The notes beneath the pieces are model-generated. The model was not told the origin of the DNA, did not search any database, and was given only the letters and a program-made list of their open reading frames with translations. A program made the translations under genes and the position numbers. Shown here piece by piece: positions 1 through 7,450 of a stretch of DNA of 14,566 nucleotides. The first letter of the stretch is position 1. Every line of letters starts with the position of its first letter. Where the stretch lies: assembly GCA_964616135.1 (NCBI GenBank), contig CAZTTQ010000020.1, positions 1 through 14,566 of the forward strand. The letters run 5' to 3'. The stretch is from JAJYIV01 sp964616135. Its GTDB lineage: Bacteria; Patescibacteriota; Patescibacteriia; UBA9934; GWF2-40-263.

Positions 1-2382
1 TTTGACTGTGTTGGGGGTGATGGGGATGCCACCTGTGGGGAGGCGGGGGAAAGCACACGGCAGGCGTTGGCCGCATTCAGCACGGCGGATGCGGGAACCC
101 TGGTCAGTGGCTTTGATGCAAGCCTTACCGCTGGAAGCGGAACCGTCAGGAGTCTGCTTCTGAATGGAAGTACGTTGTATGTCGGGGGAAGCTACTCGAC
201 TATCGGCGGTCAGGCGCGTTCCGGGCTTGCGGAACTGACCACGGCCGATGGGACGGCGACGGCATGGAATCCGGCGAGCACGGTGTTTCCCTATCGGCTC
301 TTGCTGGACGGAACGACGCTTTATGCTGCGGGAGTGGGCGTTGAGGCTGTTTCAACGGTGGACGGTTCCGTGTCACTTATAAAAAGCGTAGACAACCGTT
401 CGTCATATGATCTCGTGTTAGTGGGGGCAAACATTTGGTACGTCGGTGATTTCCAGTACGCGGACGTAGACGATTCGTGGGACCACGTGGTCATGTTCAA
501 TACGGACGGGACATTGGCGGATTGGCATCCAACCATGACGGCCACGGGTGGGGCCGTTGTCCATGCGATGGTCGTGGATGAGGATGCCGACCTCGTCTAT
601 ATCGGCGGTACGTTTACGTCCGTGGGTGGACAGACCCGCAATCGGCTGGCGGCCATTAGCTTGGTGGACGGGTCGGTGACTGCTTGGGATCCAGAAATTG
701 GCGGATCGACCAACACGGTCCTCTCCTTGGCGTTGGATAAGGCAAACAACACGATTTATGCGGGCGGATCATTTACGTGTGTCGGGGGTGACGGGGATGC
801 GACTTGCGGGGAGGCGGGGGAGAGCACGCGCAACCGGTTGGCTGCCTTCGACCTGACGACGGGGGTAGCCACCTCTTGGAATCCGAACGCGACGTCCGGC
901 CAGGTAAGTTCCATGGTGTTAAATGGGACGGATCTGTACGTCGGCGGGTCATTTTCAACCGTCGGAGGCCAGGCGCGTGCCAAGATCGCCAAATTGAGCA
1001 CGGGCAGCAATACGGCGACTTCTTGGAACCCGGGGTCCGGCGGTACGTTGACGGAGGTGGCCAGAATGGCGTTGAGTGGGACGACCTTGTACATTGCCGG
1101 GTCGTTTACGGCAGTCGGTGGCCAATTGCGCAACCACGCAGCCGCGCTCGATACGGCGACAGACACCAACAACGCGACGGCATGGAATCCAAACCTAAAC
1201 GCCCGCGCCCGCGCTCTGTCGATCGATACAAGTACGAACACGGTGTACCTAGGCGGCGAATTTACGACGGTCGGCGGGCAGACGCGCAGTCTTATGGCAG
1301 AAGTGGATATGTCCGCCGGCTCAGTGACTACGTGGGATCCGTACGGAAACGGGGCATTGGTTTCTTCTACCGGTGCGGTAGCGATTTATGTCACCCAAGC
1401 CATGAGCGACAAAGTCGTCGTCGGCGGGAGCGGCGATTTCCTCTCGATCGGCGCGGACAAGGCGACCTTTGTCGGAAACCTGGCGATCTTCTCGGATGCC
1501 GTTGAGACAACGGCATCCGGCGGTTTCGCCCCGCCGCACGGGTCCGCGGCGGGCTTGTCAAAGCAAATCCGCCTGACGGTGCCAAACGGTGGGGAAACGC
1601 TCGCAGGCGGATCTGTCACGCGTATTGAATGGACCGTGCCGGATACGGGACGCGTAGACTTGGTCAGCCTGTCCTACAGCTTGGATGAGGGCGAAACCTG
1701 GCATCCCATCCTGGAAGCGACCCAGAACATGGGTTTCTATGATTGGACCGTGCCGAACGTCTCTTCTGAACGGGCATTAGTCCGCGTAGATGCGACGGAT
1801 TTGGCCGCCGTCTACGCAACGGATACGTCCAACCGGACGTTTGACATCGTAGGAACGTCTCTTTCGGCGCCGGAGGCTACTCCCGGGTCGGGGCCGGCGT
1901 CTGCGGCTGACGCGTATCCGGAAATGGCTTCTTGGTGGAACAAGCCGATCCGTTCCAAAGAAAGCCCGGCCGTGTACTTTGCGGACCAGTGGTCCGCAAC
2001 GCGCCGGCCGTTCCCGAACGCGGCGACGTTCCGTTCGTACTACGACTCGTTTGACGCGGTCCAGGTGGTCGAGGCGGACGTACTTGAAACGCTGCCTATT
2101 GGGCCGTTCCTGCTGCCAAAATCGGGCGTCGTCCTGGTAAAGCTGGAAACGGACCCGACGGTGTACGTGCTGCAAGACAACCCCGCCAACCCCGCGTATC
2201 CGTTGGCGCGGGCGATTCCGGATGAACCGACGGCACGCGCCCTCTTTGGGGTGGAATGGTCACAGTACGTCTTGGACGTTCCTCGCGGGGCGTTTTCCGA
2301 ACTTGTCGTGCTGTCTCCGCTGGACGCGTCATTCCAAACGGATGCGTCGGCGCTAAAGAGCCGCGCGGAACTTACGCGTTAA
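1..2382 (+). CDS. Secreted WNP-type beta-propeller protein with Ig-like and C-terminal surface module (5'-partial)
   Basis: The frame is open from the first base, so the start lies outside the window; 793 codons are visible, ending in TAA. About nine repeats resemble the DUF5122/delta-60 propeller family: a YxGGSFTxVGG strand, then R-x-x-L-A, then a W(N/D)P turn. Clear copies begin at bases 178, 598, 757, 937, 1090 and 1246, with degenerate ones near 322, 439 and 1417. An Ig-like domain follows (about 1567-1851, beginning LTVPNGGETL), then a Ser/Pro/Ala-rich linker, then a C-terminal module (about 1930-2340) with a VYF...RRPFPN core. The last two domains also end the protein at 9333. No enzyme motif is visible. 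By analogy with propeller proteins it is probably an exported or surface protein for binding or adhesion. The signal peptide would be upstream and is not seen. Domain class is fairly sure, function unknown. Confidence 0.85.
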   Translation, partial: FDCVGGDGDATCGEAGESTRQALAAFSTADAGTLVSGFDASLTAGSGTVRSLLLNGSTLYVGGSYSTIGGQARSGLAELTTADGTATAWNPASTVFPYRLLLDGTTLYAAGVGVEAVSTVDGSVSLIKSVDNRSSYDLVLVGANIWYVGDFQYADVDDSWDHVVMFNTDGTLADWHPTMTATGGAVVHAMVVDEDADLVYIGGTFTSVGGQTRNRLAAISLVDGSVTAWDPEIGGSTNTVLSLALDKANNTIYAGGSFTCVGGDGDATCGEAGESTRNRLAAFDLTTGVATSWNPNATSGQVSSMVLNGTDLYVGGSFSTVGGQARAKIAKLSTGSNTATSWNPGSGGTLTEVARMALSGTTLYIAGSFTAVGGQLRNHAAALDTATDTNNATAWNPNLNARARALSIDTSTNTVYLGGEFTTVGGQTRSLMAEVDMSAGSVTTWDPYGNGALVSSTGAVAIYVTQAMSDKVVVGGSGDFLSIGADKATFVGNLAIFSDAVETTASGGFAPPHGSAAGLSKQIRLTVPNGGETLAGGSVTRIEWTVPDTGRVDLVSLSYSLDEGETWHPILEATQNMGFYDWTVPNVSSERALVRVDATDLAAVYATDTSNRTFDIVGTSLSAPEATPGSGPASAADAYPEMASWWNKPIRSKESPAVYFADQWSATRRPFPNAATFRSYYDSFDAVQVVEADVLETLPIGPFLLPKSGVVLVKLETDPTVYVLQDNPANPAYPLARAIPDEPTARALFGVEWSQYVLDVPRGAFSELVVLSPLDASFQTDASALKSRAELTR
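178..1455 (+). repeat. Tandem propeller repeats within the coding sequence
   Basis: Repeats of about 50 codons, with spacings of 153-180 bases between clear copies. Consensus: Y-x-G-G-S/T-F-x-x-V-G-G-Q-x-R-x-x-L-A, then a variable stretch, then T-x-W-N-P. The copies have diverged in DNA sequence, so this is an old protein repeat rather than a recent DNA duplication. Copies at about 322 and 439 have lost most of the consensus. Confidence 0.8.
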
Positions 2383-2423
2383 GGAACGTGACGTCTTCGT
2401 TTGAAAAAACGGGTCGTCCACCG

Positions 2424-2453
2424 CACCCGCCTGGGATAGGCGGGTGTTTGTTT
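2424..2453 (+). terminator. Rho-independent terminator of the propeller gene
   Basis: A perfect 9-bp GC-rich stem (CACCCGCCT, 2424-2432, pairing with AGGCGGGTG, 2438-2446) with a 5-nt loop is followed by TTTGTTT. It lies 41 nt after the stop codon of the propeller gene and faces the terminator of the convergent minus-strand operon. Confidence 0.8.
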
Positions 2454-2482
2454 CCGCGTGCTGACCCAGGCGGTCGGGCAAT

Positions 2483-2515
2483 AAAAAACCGGCCATTCCT
2501 GAGTGGATAAGCCGG
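2483..2515 (-). terminator. Rho-independent terminator of the minus-strand operon
   Basis: Read on the minus strand, CCGGC (2515-2511) pairs with GCCGG (2493-2489). An inner TCC/GGA pairing extends the stem across a small internal loop, and six T residues follow (2488-2483). It lies 7 nt after the stop of the lipoprotein gene, which fits the end of the 5574-2523 operon. Confidence 0.7.
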
Positions 2516-2522
2516 CGTGCTG

Positions 2523-3251
2523 TCAGTGGGGCGGGGGAGAGACGTAGACCTGCTGTCGGAACTCGTTGTTTGAGCTGCCGAAGGAAAGGAGTTGGGAATC
2601 GATGGGGATTCCTGATTCCGCATCCGCCGCTTCCCCCGTCACGAACTCGACGGCATAGCGGTAGAGACCGGCGTCACCTCCGACCTTGCCGCGACAGACG
2701 ACGGCGAGGACGTTGAATCCCCGTAGGGGTTCCGGGAACGTGAGGGAGAACCCCGAACGGCCCCCGGGGACCTCGGCGGGGGCGGTCCACGGACCCGTTC
2801 CGCCGCCAGGTTTCGGGTCGCGCAAGGCGCAGGCGTCGATCCGTTGGCCGACATCCGCAAGCGCGGACATCCACGGGCCCGTGCCGTTGGGGAGAGGGGG
2901 AAGACCCACGTAGACAAGGAAGGAAACCGCGGATAGACGGATGGGCCGTACCCGGTTGGTCATTGCCATCAAGGTGAATGCTTCGCCCTCTTCTCCTTCT
3001 TGGAACACCTCCTCGGTGAAGTAGTCCGTCCACCGGTGTCCGAGAAAGACGAAGGGGGGTCCGGCATCGGGCGGCGGGACCGGCGTGCAGGCCCCTTCTG
3101 TCTCCGTGCGCGTTCCGTCCGGGCAGACGTATACGTTCACCCGTTTTTCCACTACCTTCTCGATGACGGGATCCGGCGCGGATCTGATCGGCGGGTCGCC
3201 GTCGCAGGCGACGAGCGGGGAAATGCAACAAATGGCAAGGACCGCACGCAT
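2523..3251 (-). CDS. Putative lipoprotein of unknown function
   Basis: 242 residues. The frame could begin further upstream at 3320, but the ATG at 3251 has a good ribosome binding site (AAGGAG with 7 nt spacing). It also gives a classic lipoprotein signal peptide: short basic start, hydrophobic core and lipobox LVAC, with Cys16 as the expected lipid-modified residue. The mature part begins with a low-complexity acidic and Pro-rich stretch, then a Cys43...Cys55 segment (CPDGT...GAC), then a globular region of about 170 residues with two more Cys residues. No catalytic motif or known family is recognised. It is the last gene of the minus-strand operon, 43 nt after murI. Lipoprotein status is well supported; role unknown. 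Confidence 0.75.
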   Translation of the reverse strand: MRAVLAICCISPLVACDGDPPIRSAPDPVIEKVVEKRVNVYVCPDGTRTETEGACTPVPPPDAGPPFVFLGHRWTDYFTEEVFQEGEEGEAFTLMAMTNRVRPIRLSAVSFLVYVGLPPLPNGTGPWMSALADVGQRIDACALRDPKPGGGTGPWTAPAEVPGGRSGFSLTFPEPLRGFNVLAVVCRGKVGGDAGLYRYAVEFVTGEAADAESGIPIDSQLLSFGSSNNEFRQQVYVSPPPH

Positions 3252-3294
3252 CGTGTTTCTCCTTGTCGCCCGTTGATCGTGGCGACAGCGCATC

Positions 3295-4059
3295 TTAGGA
3301 GAAAAACGCCGCCGTGTCAATCGTGGGGTCGCTGGTGTGGAACACGGAGGAGCCGTCCTTTTCTAGGCGCGCGTGCATGTCCGGGTGCCGGCGCAGATAA
3401 TCCTCCAAGGAGGCGCCGATCAGCTCCCCTTGTGTCAGGATGCCGACAGACGCCGGTAAGGCGGCGCGAAAGGCGGGGAGCAGGAATGGGTAATGCGTGC
3501 AGCCGAGCACGGTCGTCTGCAGGTCTGGCTGGTTCGCGTACATCTGTTCTGCGTAGCTCCGCACCAGTACCGCGGCCTCCGCCGAGCCTGCTTCTCCGCG
3601 TTCGACCAGCTCTACTAATCCGGGACACGCCATCTGGGCCGGGGCAAACCCCAAGTGCGCGCATTCGGCAACCCATGCGCCAGAAGCGACCGTCGCCGGC
3701 GTTGCAAATACGCCGACGGGTTTGGGGAGCGACGCGAGTGCCTCCACCGTCGGACGAATGACACCTAAGACGCGCCGGTCCGGGAACTCCAGAGGCAGTA
3801 CTTCCCGTTGGATGCGCCGGAGGGCTCGTGCGCTGGCGGTATTGCACGCCAAAATCACCAAGGGGCAGCCCTGGGCGAATAAAAAGCGGACGCCTTCCAA
3901 GGTGAAGGCAAAGATCTCTTCTTCCGCGCGCGTGCCGTACGGGGCCCGCGCGTTGTCGCCGAAATAGCAGGTGGAAAGGAAAGGCAGCCTGGCGCGGATG
4001 GCGCGCAGGACGGTCAGACCGCCAAAACCCGAATCGAAGACGCCAAGAGGACCGTTCAT
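3295..4059 (-). CDS. murI: Glutamate racemase
   Basis: 254 residues, close to the usual family length. It interconverts L- and D-glutamate, supplying D-Glu for peptidoglycan in the cytoplasm. The N-terminal signature GVFDSGFGGLTVL (residues 6-18) and the two catalytic-cysteine motifs are all present: ACNTASA with Cys72 and GCTHYPF with Cys187. Start chosen at 4059 because the protein then begins just before the conserved signature and the ATG overlaps the stop of the upstream kinase gene as ATGA, implying translational coupling. The longer in-frame start at 4125 would add 22 unrelated residues inside the kinase gene. It sits third in the minus-strand operon, ahead of the lipoprotein. Identification is firm. 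Confidence 0.95.
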   Translation of the reverse strand: MNGPLGVFDSGFGGLTVLRAIRARLPFLSTCYFGDNARAPYGTRAEEEIFAFTLEGVRFLFAQGCPLVILACNTASARALRRIQREVLPLEFPDRRVLGVIRPTVEALASLPKPVGVFATPATVASGAWVAECAHLGFAPAQMACPGLVELVERGEAGSAEAAVLVRSYAEQMYANQPDLQTTVLGCTHYPFLLPAFRAALPASVGILTQGELIGASLEDYLRRHPDMHARLEKDGSSVFHTSDPTIDTAAFFS

Positions 4060-4586
4060 GCGGAGATGATGTCGTTGAATCCCTCTTCCGTCAACGGGGG
4101 AACGAACACGTCGCCCATGCGCCAAATCATATCGTCCGTGACGGTGCCTCGGAATCCTTGGGGCTTGTTCGCAAGCAGACGGGCGACGCTGGTTTCCGGG
4201 TCGACCGGAAAGACGACGGCCGTGCGCCGCGCGTCCGGAAATGCCCGGACGAACGCCCGTGACGCCGGCTGCAAATGCGTGCCATCCACGATCACTTCGG
4301 ATTCCTTTGCCGTGCGGAGCAGTCGGGCGATTTCCTCTACGTACAATTCCGTGATCGCGTCATTGAACGCGTTCTGTGCCCGGTCTGGGTAGTATGTGGA
4401 AACGGGACGCTCAATGGCGGACGCGCGCACTTGGCACCGGGCGCGGTTTTTGGGTTCCGCCATCAGTCCTTGGATGATCTCGTCCCGTGACAACACCAAA
4501 ACGCCCGGGCCCGCGTGGGCCGAGGCGTAGGTGGACTTGCCCGAAAAGGGAAGGCCGCAGAGGACGGTGAGTCGCTCAATAGGCAC
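4056..4586 (-). CDS. P-loop kinase, AAA_33/zeta-like family, substrate unknown
   Basis: 176 residues. A Walker A motif, GLPFSGKST, lies at residues 11-19 (Lys17, Ser18), followed by LSRDE (32-36) and later a VIVDGTH segment. This order is typical of the AAA_33/polynucleotide-kinase-like and zeta-toxin-like small kinases, which phosphorylate nucleic acid ends, nucleotides, sugars or antibiotics. The substrate cannot be told from sequence. The start is a GTG at 4586 with no clear Shine-Dalgarno; it overlaps the end of the upstream gene by 11 nt, so coupling is likely. Its TGA stop overlaps the murI ATG. A zeta toxin role is unlikely because no small antitoxin gene lies next to it. Kinase fold confident, function open. 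Confidence 0.8.
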   Translation of the reverse strand: MPIERLTVLCGLPFSGKSTYASAHAGPGVLVLSRDEIIQGLMAEPKNRARCQVRASAIERPVSTYYPDRAQNAFNDAITELYVEEIARLLRTAKESEVIVDGTHLQPASRAFVRAFPDARRTAVVFPVDPETSVARLLANKPQGFRGTVTDDMIWRMGDVFVPPLTEEGFNDIISA

Positions 4587-5574
4587 AGGCGTATTCGCAG
4601 CCGCTGAAGTGTACGTTTTTCACCAGGTCGGCGAGGATGTCTTGTTCCAGCGCGGAATTTTCTTGTGCCGATTTTTCGGCTTCATCCACCGACGGATCCG
4701 CGCTTTCGTTCCCCGTGTTCGCGCGGATACGGATCCCTGTATGGGCGAATCCGCCGGTGGTGTGCGCGAACAAGACGGTCGGCAGCCACGCGCCCTTGGA
4801 TGTCTGTCCTTGTAGGGTGAAAAGACGGGTGGTCGGGCCGTATTCACCACCATCGATGGTCTTATACGGCTTCATTGCGGCACAAAGGTCCGCGTCCGAA
4901 ATTCGGCCGTACGCGTATTGGCGCGCGTATGGAACCAAGGCGAGGATGGCGGGGTCCGGTTCTCCCGCACAGTCCGTCGTAACAGGCTCCGGCGCGGGCG
5001 TGACCAGGCCGAGCGCGCGAACCTCGACGCTTACGCCGGCGGCTTGGAAAAAATGGATACCAGGTGGCCATTCTTCTCGTGCCTTACGGAATGAAAGGGT
5101 GAACACGGCGCTTTCGTTATCGGGAACCATACTTCCGCGGTCACCGCCTGTTCCAAAGGAGATCGTATGGGTGGGATAGGTGTCCAACAGAGAATTGGGT
5201 AGGGAGAACCGGTCCAGGAAGAAACTGCTCGTCGGGCGCAGGAATTCCGTTCGCGTTGCGAGACGCTTGCTGCGGTGGGCGAAATAGTAATTTTGCACGG
5301 CTTCAAAGATGGCATCACGCTCAAAAAGCGGAGCCGTTCCGGCGGCTGCCGCCTGCTCCAACGCGGCGAGTTTTAGTGACAGGTTCCGCTGGTCGGACCA
5401 GAGGGTGTTAAGCATGCCGGGGACGTTCACGTATCCGCCGAGGTCGGGAGAAAGGGGAACGGCGATCAGCATGCGTTCCAGTCGTTGGATCCGCATCTGC
5501 TGCGTCCCGACGGCAGCCGCGACCAGGAGGAAGGCGGCGGAACCGGCGACCACGGTCTTTGGGGAAGAAATCAT
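4576..5574 (-). CDS. Membrane-anchored protein of unknown function
   Basis: 332 residues. A short N-terminus is followed by one hydrophobic helix (about residues 7-24), best read as an uncleaved membrane anchor or signal anchor, then a short basic, possibly coiled segment (QRLERML). The rest is soluble and probably extracytoplasmic. It holds a few Cys residues, including a C-terminal pair, Cys326 and Cys330, in GCEYACAY at the extreme end. No known domain is recognised. The ATG at 5574 begins right after the AT-rich divergent promoter region but has no obvious Shine-Dalgarno. It is the first gene of the minus-strand operon and overlaps the kinase gene by 11 nt. Confidence 0.75.
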   Translation of the reverse strand: MISSPKTVVAGSAAFLLVAAAVGTQQMRIQRLERMLIAVPLSPDLGGYVNVPGMLNTLWSDQRNLSLKLAALEQAAAAGTAPLFERDAIFEAVQNYYFAHRSKRLATRTEFLRPTSSFFLDRFSLPNSLLDTYPTHTISFGTGGDRGSMVPDNESAVFTLSFRKAREEWPPGIHFFQAAGVSVEVRALGLVTPAPEPVTTDCAGEPDPAILALVPYARQYAYGRISDADLCAAMKPYKTIDGGEYGPTTRLFTLQGQTSKGAWLPTVLFAHTTGGFAHTGIRIRANTGNESADPSVDEAEKSAQENSALEQDILADLVKNVHFSGCEYACAY

Positions 5575-5645
5575 AATCGGCCTATACGTTTATTTCTTCG
5601 TATTCTATACTCTTTTTCAGCAACGAACCATTTTATCTTCTCGCT
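5575..5645. promoter_or_regulatory. Divergent promoter region between the minus operon and nadM
   Basis: This 71-nt stretch is clearly more AT-rich than its surroundings and separates divergent genes. On the plus strand TATACT (5606-5611) is a plausible -10 box for nadM, giving a leader of about 28 nt. On the minus strand TATAGAAT (5609-5602) overlaps it and could serve the minus operon. No convincing -35 hexamer is seen for either, and the two candidate -10 boxes overlap, so only one polymerase could occupy the site at a time. Confidence 0.5.
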
Positions 5646-6155
5646 ATGTCCTCCGTGTTCACGTGCCTCTTCGTCGGTCGCTTCCAGCCCTTCCACAACG
5701 GCCACCTCATGGTTATCAAGGGTATGACGAAAGTCTGCGGCCGCATCGTCGTCGCGGTGGGAAGCACGGATAAGCACGGCACGGCGGACAACCCGTTTAC
5801 CGCGGAGGAACGCCGCGACATGATCCAGGCGGCCCTGCAGGACGCGGACATCATCCCGAACTTCGACGTTGAATTCGTGGAAGTGCCTGACGTGGACGGG
5901 GACGAGGCGTGGACCAAGAAGTGCCTGGAGCTCGCGGGCGACGTCCATGTCGTCTGGAGCGGGAACGAACACGTGTTGAAGTGTTTTAAGGACGCCGGCA
6001 AGGAGGTGAAGCAGATCAAGCCGGTGCCGGGCATCAGCGCCACGGAAGTCCGCGCGCGCATGAAGGCGGGCGGCGATTGGCGTGCCCTGGTTCCGAAGGC
6101 CGTCGCGGAAAAAGTCTCGTCTTTCAACGGGGTGGAACGGGTCAAGAACGCCTAA
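5646..6155 (+). CDS. nadM: Nicotinamide-nucleotide adenylyltransferase, archaeal (NadM) type
   Basis: 169 residues, typical for the NadM type. It joins NMN and ATP to give NAD and pyrophosphate, the last step of NAD salvage, in the cytoplasm. The nucleotidyltransferase signature GRFQPFHNGH (residues 11-20) holds the HxGH-type ATP site. NPFTAEERRDMI (49-60) and the C-terminal ISATEVRARM (130-139) match the ISTxxR-like motif of this family. A related possibility is FMN or pantetheine-phosphate adenylyltransferase, but the GRFQPFHNGH plus ISATEVR pattern favours NadM. No Shine-Dalgarno is obvious. Only 1 nt separates its stop from the glycerate kinase start, so the two are surely cotranscribed. 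Confidence 0.9.
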   Translation: MSSVFTCLFVGRFQPFHNGHLMVIKGMTKVCGRIVVAVGSTDKHGTADNPFTAEERRDMIQAALQDADIIPNFDVEFVEVPDVDGDEAWTKKCLELAGDVHVVWSGNEHVLKCFKDAGKEVKQIKPVPGISATEVRARMKAGGDWRALVPKAVAEKVSSFNGVERVKNA

Positions 6156-6156
6156 T

Positions 6157-7449
6157 ATGGGCGGCTTCGTGAAGCGCTCTTGGTGGCTCGGCCGCACGAC
6201 GCTCCGGCGTGACGCGCTTCGCATTCTGGAAGCCGGCCTCGCCGCCGTGGAAACGCGCACCGCCATCAAGCGGCTGGTTTCGGTTGAAGGAGACCGGTTG
6301 GTCATCGCCGGGGAGCCGTACAACCTCTCCAAGGTCCGCCGCCTCCTTGTCGTCGCCATCGGCAAGGCCGCGTTTGAAGCGGGGAAGACCCTGGAACGCA
6401 TTCTTGGTCCGCGCATTGCCGCCGGGTTCGTCTTGGACGTGAAAGGGGGAAGCCTGCGCCGCCTCCTGTGCCGCGTCGGCACGCACCCGTTCTCCTCGGA
6501 GGTCAACAAGCACGCGACGGCCGAAATCGTCTCGCTTCTCAAGGACGCGACGGCGGAGGACTTGGTGCTCATGGTGGTTTCCGGCGGGGGTTCCGCGCTG
6601 CTGTGCCAGCCGACGGATTTGTCGTGCGCCGACTTGGAACTCATTACCAAGGCGATGATGGCAAAAGGGGCGACCATCGAGGAAATGAACACGGTGCGCA
6701 AGCACACGTCCGACGTGCTCGGCGGCCAGCTGATGGCCGTCGCCCATCCGGCCCGCGTCGTGAGCCTGGTCTTTTCCGACGTGCCGACGGACGACCTGTC
6801 CGTGGTCGCTTCGGGCCCGACCTACGCGGACCAGACGACGGCCGCGGACGCGCAGGCCGTGTTGGACAAATACGAACTGCTCAAGGTGTGCCGCCTGCCC
6901 GCGTGCAACTTGAAAGAAACGCCCAAGGATCCGGCGCTGTTTTCCCATGTCCGCAACGTGCGCGCCGTGTCGAACGCGGAAGCGGTCGACGCGATGCGCG
7001 GGGAGGCATTCCGCCTGGGCTATCATGCCCGCGTCCTGTCCACGGCACTGACGGGAGAAGCGCGCGACGTCGGCGTTCGGTTGGCGGAAGAAGTGAAACC
7101 GGGAGAAGCGCTCATCGCCGCGGGGGAGACGACGGTGACGTTGCTCGGATCGGGGAAGGGCGGCCGCAACCAGGAAGTCGCCTTGGGCGCCCTCTCCCGC
7201 GTGCCGGAGGACGCGTTGGTCCTGTCCTGCGCGTCCGACGGCATGGACAACGGTCCGGTCGCGGGCGCCATTGCGGACGCGCGGGTTCGGGAAACGGCCG
7301 GACGAAAGAAATTGGATCCCGCCGCGTATCTCTCGACAAACGATTCGTCCGCCTTTTTTACCAAGGCTGGCGGCCAGATCAAGACGGGCAAGACCGGCAT
7401 GAACGTGTCGGACCTGCTATTAGCCCTCCGCGCTCCCGCGCACGAATGA
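6157..7449 (+). CDS. Glycerate 2-kinase (MOFRL/DUF4147 family)
   Basis: 430 residues, usual length for the family. It phosphorylates D-glycerate with ATP to 2-phosphoglycerate, which enters lower glycolysis. Visible motifs: conserved Lys70 in AIGKAAF, SGGGSALL (142-149), ASGPT (218-222), GGRNQE (335-340), SDGMDNGPVAGA (360-371), NDSSAFF (395-401) and GKTGMNVSDL (411-420). The last usually reads GPTGTNVxDL, so Met415 in place of Thr is slightly unusual. The start at 6157 is preferred over 6082: it lies 1 nt after the nadM stop with a purine-rich GGTGGAACGGG upstream, and the extra residues of the longer form overlap nadM and match nothing. TGA stop. Family assignment is firm. Confidence 0.9.
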   Translation: MGGFVKRSWWLGRTTLRRDALRILEAGLAAVETRTAIKRLVSVEGDRLVIAGEPYNLSKVRRLLVVAIGKAAFEAGKTLERILGPRIAAGFVLDVKGGSLRRLLCRVGTHPFSSEVNKHATAEIVSLLKDATAEDLVLMVVSGGGSALLCQPTDLSCADLELITKAMMAKGATIEEMNTVRKHTSDVLGGQLMAVAHPARVVSLVFSDVPTDDLSVVASGPTYADQTTAADAQAVLDKYELLKVCRLPACNLKETPKDPALFSHVRNVRAVSNAEAVDAMRGEAFRLGYHARVLSTALTGEARDVGVRLAEEVKPGEALIAAGETTVTLLGSGKGGRNQEVALGALSRVPEDALVLSCASDGMDNGPVAGAIADARVRETAGRKKLDPAAYLSTNDSSAFFTKAGGQIKTGKTGMNVSDLLLALRAPAHE

Positions 7450-7450
7450 T

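Noticed and set aside
67..69. TTG codon as start of the first gene
   Set aside because: The frame is open from base 1 and the preceding residues belong to a propeller repeat seen again at 772-831, so the gene begins outside the window.
1981..1997. Perfect 17-nt palindrome (8-bp arms, 1-nt centre)
   Set aside because: Lies in the middle of a conserved protein module and encodes ordinary residues; a 1-nt loop cannot form a simple hairpin, and no second copy was seen.
4056..4586. Zeta toxin of a toxin-antitoxin pair
   Set aside because: The P-loop kinase fold fits, but no small antitoxin gene is adjacent and the gene is embedded in an operon with murI.
5571..6707. Long minus-strand open frame opposite nadM and glycerate kinase
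   Set aside because: Antisense shadow of well-identified genes; its product is Arg/His-rich without domain signatures. The same applies to long antisense frames at 6142-7026, 7379-8371, 9255-10325, 10356-11357, 11748-12986, 13113-13901 and 13931-14566.
7447..7449. Alternative genetic code with TGA as glycine (as in Gracilibacteria/Absconditabacteria)
   Set aside because: TGA ends the glycerate kinase at the family's normal C-terminus, and also ends the kinase and unknown membrane protein where the next gene begins.
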